From SW132 sp038150125 (GTDB lineage Bacteria; Bacteroidota; Rhodothermia; Balneolales; Balneolaceae): a DNA stretch of 64,000 nucleotides. The first letter of the stretch is position 1. Every line of letters begins with the position of its first letter. Under the pieces are notes generated by a model. It worked only from the letters and a program-made list of their open reading frames with translations, made no database searches and had not been told where the DNA came from. Both the position numbers and the translations under genes were made by a program. Of this stretch, positions 1-8,667 are shown piece by piece. Location: contig NZ_JBBVMF010000005.1 in NCBI RefSeq assembly GCF_038150125.1, positions 186,001 through 250,000 of the forward strand, read 5' to 3'.

Positions 1-368
1 TCATCACGGTAAATATCGCTTCCGAGCATTTGAGTGAGTTCAATTTCTGAGATTGCAAAGGACTCAGGCTCACCGTTGGTTTGAGAGGAGAATATATAGA
101 GCATAGCTGATAACAGCAGAACTGCCGCAACAGAAAAGGCCCAGGTGGTGTACGGCCGATTTGGTTCATTCACTTGGTTTTGGTCATCAGGTCCGTCAAT
201 CCTGAAGTTTTTGTTCCGGTAAAGATCCGTAAGGTTGAGCTCGGTTTCAAAAAGCTCGTAGTTTTTGGGGTTTTTAAGGAACTCTATCCAAAGCTGGTCT
301 TCCTCGTGGTCGCTTAATTCGCCGTTAATATAACGGGTAATTTGTCTGCTGATCTCTTTTTCTGTCAT
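1..368 (-). CDS. FecR-like anti-sigma factor, C-terminus cut by window edge
   Basis: The reading frame starts at the ATG whose complement is at 366-368 and runs off the left edge without a stop, giving about 122 residues. The N-terminus (MTEKEISRQITRYINGELSD) is acidic and helical, like the cytoplasmic sigma-binding part of FecR-type anti-sigma factors. One membrane segment lies near residues 75-94, and the part outside begins before the sequence ends. It lies 209 bp downstream of an ECF sigma gene on the same strand, the usual sigma/anti-sigma order. No zinc-binding HxxxCxxC motif is visible. The role is inferred from layout and context. Confidence 0.7.
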   Translation of the reverse strand, partial: MTEKEISRQITRYINGELSDHEEDQLWIEFLKNPKNYELFETELNLTDLYRNKNFRIDGPDDQNQVNEPNRPYTTWAFSVAAVLLLSAMLYIFSSQTNGEPESFAISEIELTQMLGSDIYRD

Positions 369-577
369 CCTTTTTATGATCTTGACAATACTCAGTGTGG
401 GTCTTGCAAAGCCGAGCTCTTACGGGATAACCCCCGCTTTAATGAGGTTAATCCTTTACAGTCCCTATAAGTTAGCTCCATTTTATAAATTGTTTGGCAG
501 TATACCTGGCAATGCAAGGCCTTTTATACAGGTATGATCCAATTTTAGTGGATCCCTTACACATTTTTTATTTTTAT

Positions 578-1117
578 TTATAATTGTGTTTCTACGCACT
601 TATTTAACTTGTTAATAACTCTGTGTTTCCGAGTCCAGGCATTGTTAATTGAGATATCAAAATGATCGGCCACATCTTCTGTTGATGCATTCGGAAAACT
701 GAAAAAGTAGTTTATGAATTCTTTATATCCTTCGCGTAGCTTTTCGGTGCAGTACCTGAGAATCTCCTGATTTTCCTCGTTTACAAGCTCCCAAATTTGA
801 ACAGGTTCATGGAATGGCTGATTCACAAGGTTTTCTATGTCCTGCCGGTTTTTTTCCCTGGCCATTTTAATGTAATTATGACGGCAGGTTTTAAGCATGT
901 AGGAGAGCAGGCCGTTTGGATTCTCAATTTCATCGGCCAGAATTTTGGTGATGATATACTCAAACATTCGTTGAATCGCGTCATCAGCATCTGCAGGGTC
1001 CGCCCCGCATTTCTTCCTCAGATATCGTTTGAGAATGATAGCAGCCTCAGAACAAAGCCTGCTTGTAGTTAATTGGTCGCCGTTTTTTACTGCCGTTACT
1101 AACCCCGAATAGTCCAT
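578..1117 (-). CDS. ECF-type RNA polymerase sigma factor
   Basis: A sigma-70 family protein of about 179 aa. A region-2-like stretch (DADDAIQRMFEYIITKIL, then the RHNYIKMAREKNR segment) recruits core polymerase and the -10 element. A C-terminal region-4 helix-turn-helix (ASTEDVADHFDISINNAWTRKHR) contacts the -35 element. The frame stays open upstream to 1177, but the start chosen at 1117 (MDYSGLVTAV) matches where this family begins. The downstream partner on the same strand is a membrane anti-sigma protein, so the sigma factor is probably held inactive at the membrane until a signal arrives. The target regulon cannot be read from this window. Confidence 0.78.
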   Translation of the reverse strand: MDYSGLVTAVKNGDQLTTSRLCSEAAIILKRYLRKKCGADPADADDAIQRMFEYIITKILADEIENPNGLLSYMLKTCRHNYIKMAREKNRQDIENLVNQPFHEPVQIWELVNEENQEILRYCTEKLREGYKEFINYFFSFPNASTEDVADHFDISINNAWTRKHRVINKLNKCVETQL

Positions 1118-1208
1118 GATGTTTAAGTATTTAACTCCCGATGCCGTGATCAATATAAAAGAACGCTGTAATTGCACAAATTAAAGATTGAAGGTCTCGG
1201 TAATTTTT

Positions 1209-1922
1209 TCACAAAAGGCCTTTGTTTCTAAAACTAACAAAGGAATCGCCCGCAATAATAATGTGGTCGTCTACCGGAATACCCATTTCCTTTGCAACTC
1301 CCGAAATTCGTTTGGTTAATTTCACATCTGCGGCTGATTCTTTCGCTGTACCTGATGGGTGGTTGTGTACAAGGAGCAAGCTATTAGCATTATTAAGAAC
1401 AGCCTGTCGCATCACCTCAGCAGGCTCAACGATAGTTGCCGTGCTGCCACCGGAGCTTATCTGCCTGTACCCAACCAGTTGCTTTGAATTGTTCAGGAAT
1501 CCCACAATAAATTGTTCATTATGAAGGTCACGGAGTAAAGGGCTAAAATAGGCAGCAGCGTCGTTTGGGCTGGTTATGGAAACGCGTTCTCCCATTGATG
1601 CTATTTGAATCCGCCTTGAAAGTTCAAACATCGCTTCAAGGGTGATCGCTTTAACTTTTGCAATGCCCGGGATCACCTTCACTGATTGCCAGTTCTGCTT
1701 TGATAGGTTTCGAAGGCCTCCAAAATGATCAATGAGCGCGTGCGATGTCTGAATAACATTCATCCGACGGCTGCCGGTTCTTAATAAAATAGCCAGGAGT
1801 TCTGCGTCGGCCAGGCTTCCGGCCCCGTATCGTGTAAGCTTTTCGCGGGGCTGTTCATCAGGTGACATCTCCTTCACACTTCGGCTCAAAAACTGATCTG
1901 CATCAAATTGTTCCTCACTCAT
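1209..1922 (-). CDS. radC: RadC family JAB/MPN domain protein
   Basis: A full-length RadC-type protein of 237 aa. The first 110 residues hold the helix-hairpin-helix-like region (GAGSLADAELLAILLRTG and VIPGIAKVKAITLEAMFE). The C-terminal JAB/MPN domain carries a complete metal-binding JAMM signature: HNHPSG at 186-191, Asp199, and an upstream Glu near 136. RadC proteins were once linked to DNA repair, but their biochemical role is unsettled; the JAMM residues suggest a metal-dependent hydrolase. The gene stands alone between the sigma factor and an intergenic region with two REP-like hairpins. Confidence 0.92.
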   Translation of the reverse strand: MSEEQFDADQFLSRSVKEMSPDEQPREKLTRYGAGSLADAELLAILLRTGSRRMNVIQTSHALIDHFGGLRNLSKQNWQSVKVIPGIAKVKAITLEAMFELSRRIQIASMGERVSITSPNDAAAYFSPLLRDLHNEQFIVGFLNNSKQLVGYRQISSGGSTATIVEPAEVMRQAVLNNANSLLLVHNHPSGTAKESAADVKLTKRISGVAKEMGIPVDDHIIIAGDSFVSFRNKGLL

Positions 1923-2045
1923 AGCAATATCTATTTTTAATAGTATGAGTGAAAAAGTGAGAATACCTTACAGAAAAAGATTAATTATTTTGACTTGAGT
2001 GCTTCGATTTTAGAAAAAAGTCAAAAGTGAGAGGTGAAAAGTGAT

Positions 2046-2080
2046 AAGACCTGTCAGCATCTACCGGATCTGACAGCGTC
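2046..2080 (-). repeat. REP-like element, copy A
   Basis: On the minus strand this reads GACGCTGTCAG, a short variable centre, then GCTGACAGGTCTT. It shares the arm pattern of the copies next to the transposase at 9513-9634. The CTGACAG and CTGTCAG arms are mutual reverse complements. It is intergenic, between radC and the XRE gene. Confidence 0.55.
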
Positions 2081-2145
2081 GTTTTAGTGTTCGTCCAAAC
2101 ATATCGAAATGTATGGAAAGGGAGAAGTGAGAAACGTGGATGAAA

Positions 2146-2192
2146 GGACCTGGCAGAGTTCGCATGCTTTTTATGCGATCCTGCAAGAGTCC
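2146..2192 (-). repeat. REP-like element, copy B, with central hairpin
   Basis: The arms are GGACCTGGCAG and CTGCAAGAGTCC. The centre is a perfect 6-bp stem TCGCAT/ATGCGA around a GCTTTTT loop. On the minus strand the loop and right arm (AAAAAGC, CTGCCAGGTCC) resemble copy D at 9513-9560 (ATAAAGC, CTGCCAGGTCTT). It lies 38 bp past the stop of the XRE gene. The rest of 1923-2229 holds copy A and no gene I can support. Confidence 0.55.
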
Positions 2193-2229
2193 GGCGCCTC
2201 TAATTTCTGGGGGGGTAACATTGAGTAAA

Positions 2230-2439
2230 TTAGTCTTCTTCACTGAATTCCAGAATATCCCCCGGCTGGCAGTCGAGCGCCTCACAAATGGCCTCGAGTG
2301 TAGAAAAGCGAATGGCTTTAGCCTTTCCAGTTTTGAGAATTGACAGGTTCGAGATGGTGACCCCGACCTCCTCCGAAAGCTCGGTGAGGCTCATCTTTCG
2401 TTTGGCCAGCATTACGTCGAGGTTTACGATGATTGCCAT
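2230..2439 (-). CDS. XRE-family HTH regulator (YozG-like)
   Basis: A 69-residue protein that is essentially one Cro/C1-type helix-turn-helix. NLDVMLAKRKMSLTELSEEVG is followed by the recognition region VTISNLSILKTGKAKAIRF and the family ending ICEALDCQPGDIL. The frame is open to 2502, but the start at 2439 (MAIIVNL) is where this family normally begins. It lies 69 bp downstream of a DUF2975 membrane protein on the same strand. DUF2975/XRE pairs are a recurrent two-gene unit whose function is not established; control of its own operon is a reasonable guess. Confidence 0.85.
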   Translation of the reverse strand: MAIIVNLDVMLAKRKMSLTELSEEVGVTISNLSILKTGKAKAIRFSTLEAICEALDCQPGDILEFSEED

Positions 2440-2508
2440 GTTACATCTTGAGCTTTTGTTTGATTTTTTAAGACTACCTGATTTTTTGAGTTCACTTTCC
2501 AAATGCTC

Positions 2509-3321
2509 TCATATCGTCAGCTCCTGTTCTTGTTGAAGTTTCACGCCCTGATCGAAACACCAGGCAATGACCAGCAGAATCACGCCGAAAAAGAGCAGCG
2601 CCAGAGAAATATCAGGTGTAAAATTAACAGGTGATGCTCCCTCAAACCGATATTCAGAAAACAAATCAGGACGTAAAAATGCCGACCAAACCCAGATAAA
2701 AAAGGGTGCGATGAGCGTCAGCGCCGCGGTGCAATAGAGATAGATCGCATTTATTCGGGTGAAGAACACTGGTGATCGCAATCCCGCAATAAATTGCCTC
2801 AGCAGCCCTAAAATCAGGATGGCTAAAAGGAGCACGATTAGAAAATAAAGCACATTCGAACGCGCCAGCTCAATATACCGCTCTTTTTCCAGTGGCAGCG
2901 CGGGAGCTGCAAACCGAACGGGGAGAGGATCGGTTTGCTCGGATACGGTGATGCTTTTTGTGACAATTCCACCCAATCGGCTGCTCTCTGAGCTGAGATC
3001 CCGGTTGATTTTTTGGGCTGGCAGGGCCAATGAATCGGATATAGGGATTAGGTATAGATTTCTTAACGAGGAAAAATAATATCTCGATGTATCAATTCCG
3101 GCCTCTTTGTCAATAACCCGTTCAAACATAAAATTATCTGATAGAAGACTGTGAGATATGCGATAGGTAGACTTTTTGACTCCGGCCGAATCAATATCGG
3201 CATCGATAATTCCGGGTAATATGCTGTAATAGTAGACACTGGCAATTAAGCCGATCATCAAAACGGATATGATAATGTTGCAGGCCCATACGAGGATTGA
3301 AAATTTGTTTAGCAATTTCAT
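2509..3321 (-). CDS. DUF2975 membrane protein
   Basis: A 270-residue integral membrane protein. Four hydrophobic segments are visible: near residues 8-30 (FSILVWACNIIISVLMIGL), 160-180 (YFLIVLLLAILILGLL), 193-215 and 240-258. A roughly 120-residue extracytoplasmic loop lies between the first two. This layout, plus the XRE regulator downstream, fits DUF2975. No catalytic motif is visible and the biochemical role is unknown. The 361 bp upstream hold a degenerate tandem repeat and one REP-like copy. Confidence 0.75.
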   Translation of the reverse strand: MKLLNKFSILVWACNIIISVLMIGLIASVYYYSILPGIIDADIDSAGVKKSTYRISHSLLSDNFMFERVIDKEAGIDTSRYYFSSLRNLYLIPISDSLALPAQKINRDLSSESSRLGGIVTKSITVSEQTDPLPVRFAAPALPLEKERYIELARSNVLYFLIVLLLAILILGLLRQFIAGLRSPVFFTRINAIYLYCTAALTLIAPFFIWVWSAFLRPDLFSEYRFEGASPVNFTPDISLALLFFGVILLVIAWCFDQGVKLQQEQELTI

Positions 3322-3400
3322 AGCGATCTTTTTTATTCAGTTCATTCCGAATATCAACAAAAGTTTATTGATAAACAATGAATAATTATTGAATAAAGGG

Positions 3401-3498
3401 GAGGTACCGCAGAATTTTGATTGGAGAAGTAAGAATGTTGAAGTGTATGGAGGGAACCACAGAATATAGATTGACGAAGTAAGATTGATGAAGTGGAG
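3401..3498. repeat. Imperfect 49-bp tandem duplication
   Basis: Two adjacent units match with a few substitutions and one indel: about 3401-3449 (GAGGTACCGCAGAATTTTGA...) and 3450-3498 (GAGGGAACCACAGAATATAG...). Both contain GAAGTAAGA and end in GAAGTG. It is non-coding, in the shared upstream and downstream space of two minus-strand genes. Confidence 0.6.
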
Positions 3499-3602
3499 GC
3501 TTATTTATGCAATTGGAATCAAAACTACATCAACAACCGTGAATCATAATTCACTAATCTGCGGTTCAAAGAGAAAAAACGATCTTGCCACCTCAAAGAC
3601 CG

Positions 3603-3638
3603 GACGCTTCAAGGAGCTCACGCACGCTTGAAGGTCCT
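3603..3638 (+). repeat. REP-like element, copy C
   Basis: It reads GACGCTTCAAGG, AGCTCACGC, then ACGCTTGAAGGTCCT. This is the architecture of the element at 9591-9634 (GACGCTGACAGG...ACGCTGTCAGGTCTT), but both arms have changed together: CTTCAAG/CTTGAAG in place of CTGACAG/CTGTCAG. It lies 45 bp past the amn stop. Confidence 0.55.
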
Positions 3639-3682
3639 AACTTCTTAAATTGTCATTCCTTGTTCGGTAATATACGGTTCAC

Positions 3683-4858
3683 TCACGACCCGCCCATCAG
3701 CGGTTCGTTAATGGCGCGAATACTCGCGTTAGGCAATCCTTCGGGGTACATCTCTTTGCTTAAGTTAATTGCATCAATGACCATCTTGAGATGCATATTT
3801 TTGGAGTTTTGGTAAAATGTCTGAGCTTCACCACTCAGTTTTGGCTTGCCATGAAGCGGTTTATCGCTTACGCACAAAAGGGTCGCAAACGGTATGCGAT
3901 AACGATAGCCGTTGGTTGCCACCGTAGCCGACTCCATGTCGATGGCCACACTCCGGCTCACGTGAATCTGCTCTACTGTCCGGCGCTTGATAAACTCCCA
4001 ATTTCTATTGGCCGTGGTGTAAACCGTGCCCAGCCGGTAGTTTCGCTCACGCTGGTCGAGCTGGTCTTTCAGGTAAACGTTCAGCAGGTGGTTTGGTGTG
4101 ATGGGAATATTGAGCGGCAGAATTTTGTCGAGCACGCCATCTTCACGCATGAAGCCGGTAGCCAGTACAAAATCACCTATATCCTGGTGGTTTCGCAGCC
4201 CCCCGCAATGACCCACCATAACCATGGCATCCGGCCGCAGCACAGCCACGTGATCGGAAATGGTTTTTGCATTCGACGGCCCAACGCCAATATTAACGAG
4301 GCTGAAGCCTTTGTTATCCGGCATTTTGTGGTGGTAGGCCGGCATCTGAACTGCATGTTCAGGCTCCTCGCAATCCGGGAACAGATCTTTAAACACCTCC
4401 ACGTGCATATCGTAATTGGTAAATAGAATGTAGCGCTGAAAATCACTGGGTTTGGTGCCGGTATAATGCTTCAGGCGGTCAAGTGAGATATCAATCCGTT
4501 CCGGGCTAAACAGGAAGAGTTTCTTTTGGGTGATATCCCACTCGTCTTCGTCAGCGTTATCAAAAATCGACGGATCGTTAGATTTAAGCCGCGGCCGGGA
4601 TGGAAATATTTTTACTTCAGCCCCTTTTTCTACCAGCCTTTTCAATTCACGCGTCAGGTACCAGCGGTAGGCACTGGGTACAGCCAGTTCGCCGGTTATG
4701 ATAGGGTTGTGTTCCGACCATGTCCGCTTTACGGTAACCTTAGGATAATCACCCTCCTCATAAATCTGCTCCATCATGTCGCAGGCATCTTCAATGAGAT
4801 TTATGAGTTCCTCTTCGTTACTGAATGCATCTTTTGTAAATTCAATCCGTTTTTTCAT
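3683..4858 (-). CDS. amn: AMP nucleosidase
   Basis: A 391-residue protein that should cleave AMP to adenine and ribose 5-phosphate in the cytoplasm. The N-terminal half has the AMP-nucleosidase regulatory-type sequence (TWSEHNPIITGELAVPSAYRWYL). The C-terminal half is the nucleoside phosphorylase fold, with MVGHCGGLRNHQDIGDFVLA, the nucleotide-binding IDMESATVATNGYRY and CVSDKPLHGKPK. It is shorter than the E. coli enzyme (484 aa). It is divergent from a Nudix hydrolase with only 20 bp between start codons, so any shared promoters overlap the two 5' ends. ADP-ribose hydrolysis by the neighbour would yield AMP, which suggests linked nucleotide salvage. Confidence 0.92.
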   Translation of the reverse strand: MKKRIEFTKDAFSNEEELINLIEDACDMMEQIYEEGDYPKVTVKRTWSEHNPIITGELAVPSAYRWYLTRELKRLVEKGAEVKIFPSRPRLKSNDPSIFDNADEDEWDITQKKLFLFSPERIDISLDRLKHYTGTKPSDFQRYILFTNYDMHVEVFKDLFPDCEEPEHAVQMPAYHHKMPDNKGFSLVNIGVGPSNAKTISDHVAVLRPDAMVMVGHCGGLRNHQDIGDFVLATGFMREDGVLDKILPLNIPITPNHLLNVYLKDQLDQRERNYRLGTVYTTANRNWEFIKRRTVEQIHVSRSVAIDMESATVATNGYRYRIPFATLLCVSDKPLHGKPKLSGEAQTFYQNSKNMHLKMVIDAINLSKEMYPEGLPNASIRAINEPLMGGS

Positions 4859-4878
4859 GTTCAGTCAAAAAATATTCT

Positions 4879-5439
4879 ATGTTTAAATTTACTAAGCCAA
4901 AATGGGACGTCATTAAAGATAAGAAAGTCTATGAAACTCCCATTTTTTCTCTTCATGAAAAAAAGGTGCAGCCGGATGATGGCACAGACGCAGCCAACTT
5001 TTACGTTCTGAATGCGCCGGAGTGGATCAACGTAATTGCGCTGACAGACGATAACGATGTAGTATTGGTTGAGCAGTACCGCCACGGCGTTGATGAAACA
5101 ACACTCGAAATTCCCGGCGGAATGGTTGATGAAGGTGAAGAGCCAATTGATGCGGCAAAGCGGGAGCTGTTGGAAGAAACGGGCTTCGAATCGGGGAGTT
5201 GGGAGAATTTGGGGAAGGTGAGTTCGAACCCGGCTATTCTGTCAAATTTCACGCACATATTTCTGGCAACACATTGTGAAAAAACGTCTCCTCAGCAAAC
5301 TGACGGGCATGAAGACATCAAAGTGCACTCGATGCCGCTGAAGGAATTTCTGAACTTTGCTAATGAAGACGTCGTACATCATTCGATTGTACTGGCCGGC
5401 GTCGCTAAATTTTTGCTGAAATACCCGAATATGGCCTGA
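4879..5439 (+). CDS. Nudix hydrolase, ADP-ribose pyrophosphatase-like
   Basis: A 186-residue Nudix protein. The complete Nudix box GX5EX7REUXEEXG lies at residues 81-102 (GMVDEGE...RELLEETG) and supplies the metal ligands. The preceding VVLVEQYRHGVDETTLEIPGG is typical of the ADP-ribose pyrophosphatase subgroup, which splits ADP-ribose into AMP and ribose 5-phosphate. The start ATG at 4879 is the only one before conserved sequence. It is divergent from amn, and the combination points to nucleotide recycling. Exact substrate specificity is not readable from sequence. Confidence 0.85.
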   Translation: MFKFTKPKWDVIKDKKVYETPIFSLHEKKVQPDDGTDAANFYVLNAPEWINVIALTDDNDVVLVEQYRHGVDETTLEIPGGMVDEGEEPIDAAKRELLEETGFESGSWENLGKVSSNPAILSNFTHIFLATHCEKTSPQQTDGHEDIKVHSMPLKEFLNFANEDVVHHSIVLAGVAKFLLKYPNMA

Positions 5440-5571
5440 TCAAAAAGCGGGTAAAACAGTTGTTGCTCAAACATTGCGAGAATGATTATACTATACAGCT
5501 CTAATGCTGTAGAACGAAACCGGCCGTAAATTGGGTTGGATCACTTCCCATGAAAACTTAAACACAACCGT

Positions 5572-6045
5572 ATGGTAGAGATCGGCGATAAGATAAACAC
5601 AGATTTCACACTGAAGGTGGTTCAGGGTGGCGAAGAGAAAGAGGTGTCATTTGGAGACCTGCTCGATCGCCCGACAATTGTTTCCGTCTATATGCGAAAC
5701 AATACAGGCGGCTGTGATAAGCAAAACCGCAGCCTGGCTGATGAGGCTGATTGGTTTGAAGAGAGGGGATACAATCTTGTGGCGCTCAGCAAAGATACCT
5801 GTGGATCGCACAAGAATTACGCAGAGAAACTTGGAATAAGCTACACGCTTGCATCCGATCCCGATTATAAATTTGCCGAGGCAACGGATTCCGTTGTTGA
5901 GAAGAAGATGTACGGAAAAACATTCGATGCCCCAACCCGTTCGGCATATGTGATTGATACCGACGGAACGGTTCTTGGCATCATCGAGAAAGTGGACACA
6001 AAAGCTCACGCTGACGAACTGAAAGAGCTTGTTGAATCATTATAA
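5572..6045 (+). CDS. Peroxiredoxin (AhpC/TSA, Bcp-like)
   Basis: A 157-residue thioredoxin-fold peroxidase. The peroxidatic cysteine is probably Cys48 in NNTGGCDKQNRSL, where Bcp proteins usually have TPGCTxE. Cys77 in SKDTCGSHKNY is a candidate resolving cysteine. The segment KLGISYTLASDPDYKFAEA and the Val-Ile-Asp-Thr-Asp-Gly strand are standard for the family. The active-site loop deviates from the classic Bcp motif, so the subgroup is uncertain. topA starts only 9 bp downstream on the same strand, so the two are probably co-transcribed. Confidence 0.82.
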   Translation: MVEIGDKINTDFTLKVVQGGEEKEVSFGDLLDRPTIVSVYMRNNTGGCDKQNRSLADEADWFEERGYNLVALSKDTCGSHKNYAEKLGISYTLASDPDYKFAEATDSVVEKKMYGKTFDAPTRSAYVIDTDGTVLGIIEKVDTKAHADELKELVESL

Positions 6046-6054
6046 ATCATTGTT

Positions 6055-8604
6055 ATGAAAACCTTAGTTATAGTAGAGTCACCGACAAAAACGAAAACCA
6101 TCAAGAAATACCTTCCAAAAGGGTATACAGTTGACTCATCGATGGGGCACATTCGTGATCTGCCATCTTCTGCAAAAGAGATTCCGAAGAAATATAAAAA
6201 AGAGTCATGGTCGAATCTTGGCATTAACGTTGATGAGGACTTTGAACCGCTTTACGTTACCCCATCAAGTAAAAAGAAAATAGTAACACGTCTGAAAAAA
6301 GCACTCAAAGAGTCGGATGAGCTGATCCTTGCGACTGATGAAGACCGTGAGGGGGAGGCGATTAGCTGGCATCTTGTAGAACTGTTGAAGCCAAAAATAC
6401 CGGTGAAACGCATGGTGTTTCGTGAGATCACGAAGGAGGCGATTCAGAACGCACTCGAGAATTTTCGTGACATCGATATGAACCTGGTACACGCCCAGGA
6501 AACACGCCGTATTCTTGACAGGCTTGCCGGATACACGATTTCCCCGCTGCTCTGGAAAAAAATATCACCGGGTTTATCGGCCGGTCGCGTGCAGTCAGTT
6601 GCCGTGGAATTCCTTGTGGATCGCGAGCGCGAACGGATGCGCTTCAAGAGCGGTACCTACTACGATTTGAAGGCGGAGCTGTCGAAGCAGAAAGACAAAG
6701 CCAAATTTGAGGCAGATCTTTCACATCTGAATGACAAGCGACTGGCCAGCGGTAAAGATTTTGATGAGAATACCGGAAAGCTAAAGAAGCCGAAAAGCGT
6801 GGTGCTTCTTGATGAGGAGAAAGCTGCAAAGCTTCGCGATGAGCTTCATGAGGCAAACTGGACCGTGAGTAACGTGGACGTCAAAGAGCAGAAGCGAAAT
6901 CCGTCGCCTGCGTTTATCACATCAACCCTTCAGCAGGAAGCCAACCGAAAGCTTGGCTTCAGGGCACGCGACACGATGAGTATCGCGCAGAAGCTGTATG
7001 AGCGCGGTTTGATCACGTACATGCGTACGGATTCTGCTAATCTATCAAGCCAGGCGATAAGTGCTGCACGAAATGCGGTCGAAGAAGAGTATGGTAAAGA
7101 CTACCTGTTTGAACGCGTCAGAAACTTTGGTAAAAAATCGAAAGGTGCCCAGGAAGCGCACGAGGCAATTCGTCCGGCGGGCTCAAGTTTTGTGAAGCCT
7201 GAAAATGCCAAACTGAGCGGACGCGAATTTAAGCTGTACGACCTGATCTGGAAGCGTACCATTGCAACCCAGATGGCAGAAGCGCGTCTTGAGTTTACCA
7301 ACGTCACCATCACCGCAGAACACAGCGATACGAAAGCCGATTTCAGAACAAGCGGTAAAAAGATACTCTTTCCGGGATTTTTCCGTGCCTATGTTGAAGG
7401 GAGTGATGATCCGGAAGCAGCACTGGAAAACCAGGAGAACTTCCTGCCTGCAATGGAAGAGGGTGAATCAATTGATATGCATGGACTGGAATCTATCAGC
7501 CACGAAACGAAACCACCGGCGCGATATACGGAAGCAACGCTGGTTAAAGAGCTGGAAAAAAGAGGCGTTGGCCGTCCAAGTACGTATGCTTCTATTATCA
7601 GTACAATACAGGATCGCGGGTATGCCAAAAGCGACGGCAAGACGCTGATTCCAACCTTTACAGCCTTTGCTGTGACGGGTCTGCTGGAAGAGCATTTCCC
7701 GGAACTGGTTGACAGCGCCTTTACCTCGGAGCTTGAGGAGAAGCTCGATCTTATCGCCAAAGGGGAGTTCGATCCGGTAAAATATCTCACCGATTACTAT
7801 CACGGCGAAGACGGCCTCAAAAACAAGGTGGATACCCGGGAAGACAAAATTGATGCACAGAAAGCGCGCATGCTTGATCTGCCGCTTGATAATCTGAACG
7901 GCATGAATGTGTTTGTTGGCAAGTTCGGACCCTATGTGAAATCTCAATCTGATGGCGAAGAGATTACCACATCTCTGCCGAATGACATGGATCCGGCTGA
8001 CATCTCACCGGAAAAACTGCAGGAATTGCTGAAAGCGGAAAAAGAGGGGCCGAAATCTCTTGGAAAGGACTCCGAGACCGGCGAAGATATTTATGTATTG
8101 ACCGGCCGTTATGGGCCGTATGTGCAGCGCGGCGAGGTGACCGACGATAATAAAAAACCAAAGCGTGTGTCACTACTCAAAGGCATGAAGCCAGAGGATG
8201 TGGACCTTGAACTTGCGCTTAAACTTCTTGAATTACCAAGGCCGCTCGGCGAGCACCCTGAGACCGGAAAAGTTGTGAAGGCAGGCGTAGGCCGATACGG
8301 TCCGTTTGTGCTTCATGATGGTACCTTCAAGTCTTTGAAGAAAACGGATGATGTGCTGGAGATTGGCCTCGATCGGGCAGTTGAGCTACTCAAGGAGAAA
8401 AAGGGCAAAGGCCGCGGAAGTAACGCCATTGCCGATCTTGGAAAGCATCCGGAAACCGATCAGCCGATCAAAGTAATGACCGGCCGGTATGGACCGTATT
8501 TGAAATATGGCAAGAAGAACGTGTCTCTGGACAACGATGTAGATCCGGAAAAAGTAACGATGGCGGATGCTGTTCGAGTTATTGATGAAAAAGGCAAAAA
8601 ATAG
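6055..8604 (+). CDS. topA: DNA topoisomerase I (type IA)
   Basis: An 849-residue topoisomerase that relaxes negative supercoils by breaking one strand. The N-terminal Toprim domain has Glu8 (VESPTK) and the DxDxE triad Asp95/Asp97/Glu99. The active-site tyrosine is Tyr322 in LITYMRTDSANLS. The central region carries HEAIRP and GVGRPSTYASII. The tail from about residue 650 has at least four glycine-rich repeats of the GRYGPYV type. No cysteine occurs in the tail, so the zinc-ribbon domains of E. coli TopA are absent and replaced by these repeats. It follows a peroxiredoxin gene closely. Confidence 0.97.
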   Translation: MKTLVIVESPTKTKTIKKYLPKGYTVDSSMGHIRDLPSSAKEIPKKYKKESWSNLGINVDEDFEPLYVTPSSKKKIVTRLKKALKESDELILATDEDREGEAISWHLVELLKPKIPVKRMVFREITKEAIQNALENFRDIDMNLVHAQETRRILDRLAGYTISPLLWKKISPGLSAGRVQSVAVEFLVDRERERMRFKSGTYYDLKAELSKQKDKAKFEADLSHLNDKRLASGKDFDENTGKLKKPKSVVLLDEEKAAKLRDELHEANWTVSNVDVKEQKRNPSPAFITSTLQQEANRKLGFRARDTMSIAQKLYERGLITYMRTDSANLSSQAISAARNAVEEEYGKDYLFERVRNFGKKSKGAQEAHEAIRPAGSSFVKPENAKLSGREFKLYDLIWKRTIATQMAEARLEFTNVTITAEHSDTKADFRTSGKKILFPGFFRAYVEGSDDPEAALENQENFLPAMEEGESIDMHGLESISHETKPPARYTEATLVKELEKRGVGRPSTYASIISTIQDRGYAKSDGKTLIPTFTAFAVTGLLEEHFPELVDSAFTSELEEKLDLIAKGEFDPVKYLTDYYHGEDGLKNKVDTREDKIDAQKARMLDLPLDNLNGMNVFVGKFGPYVKSQSDGEEITTSLPNDMDPADISPEKLQELLKAEKEGPKSLGKDSETGEDIYVLTGRYGPYVQRGEVTDDNKKPKRVSLLKGMKPEDVDLELALKLLELPRPLGEHPETGKVVKAGVGRYGPFVLHDGTFKSLKKTDDVLEIGLDRAVELLKEKKGKGRGSNAIADLGKHPETDQPIKVMTGRYGPYLKYGKKNVSLDNDVDPEKVTMADAVRVIDEKGKK

Positions 8605-8667
8605 GGGCGGCTCGGCTTAAACGCCGCCGGCTCTCGTTCCATGAACCTGTACATTTGTGGAGATATG

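Noticed and set aside
3791..4426. Open frame of 211 aa on the plus strand inside amn
   Set aside because: It lies fully antisense to a well-conserved gene, has no start context or family sequence, and is explained by codon bias of amn.
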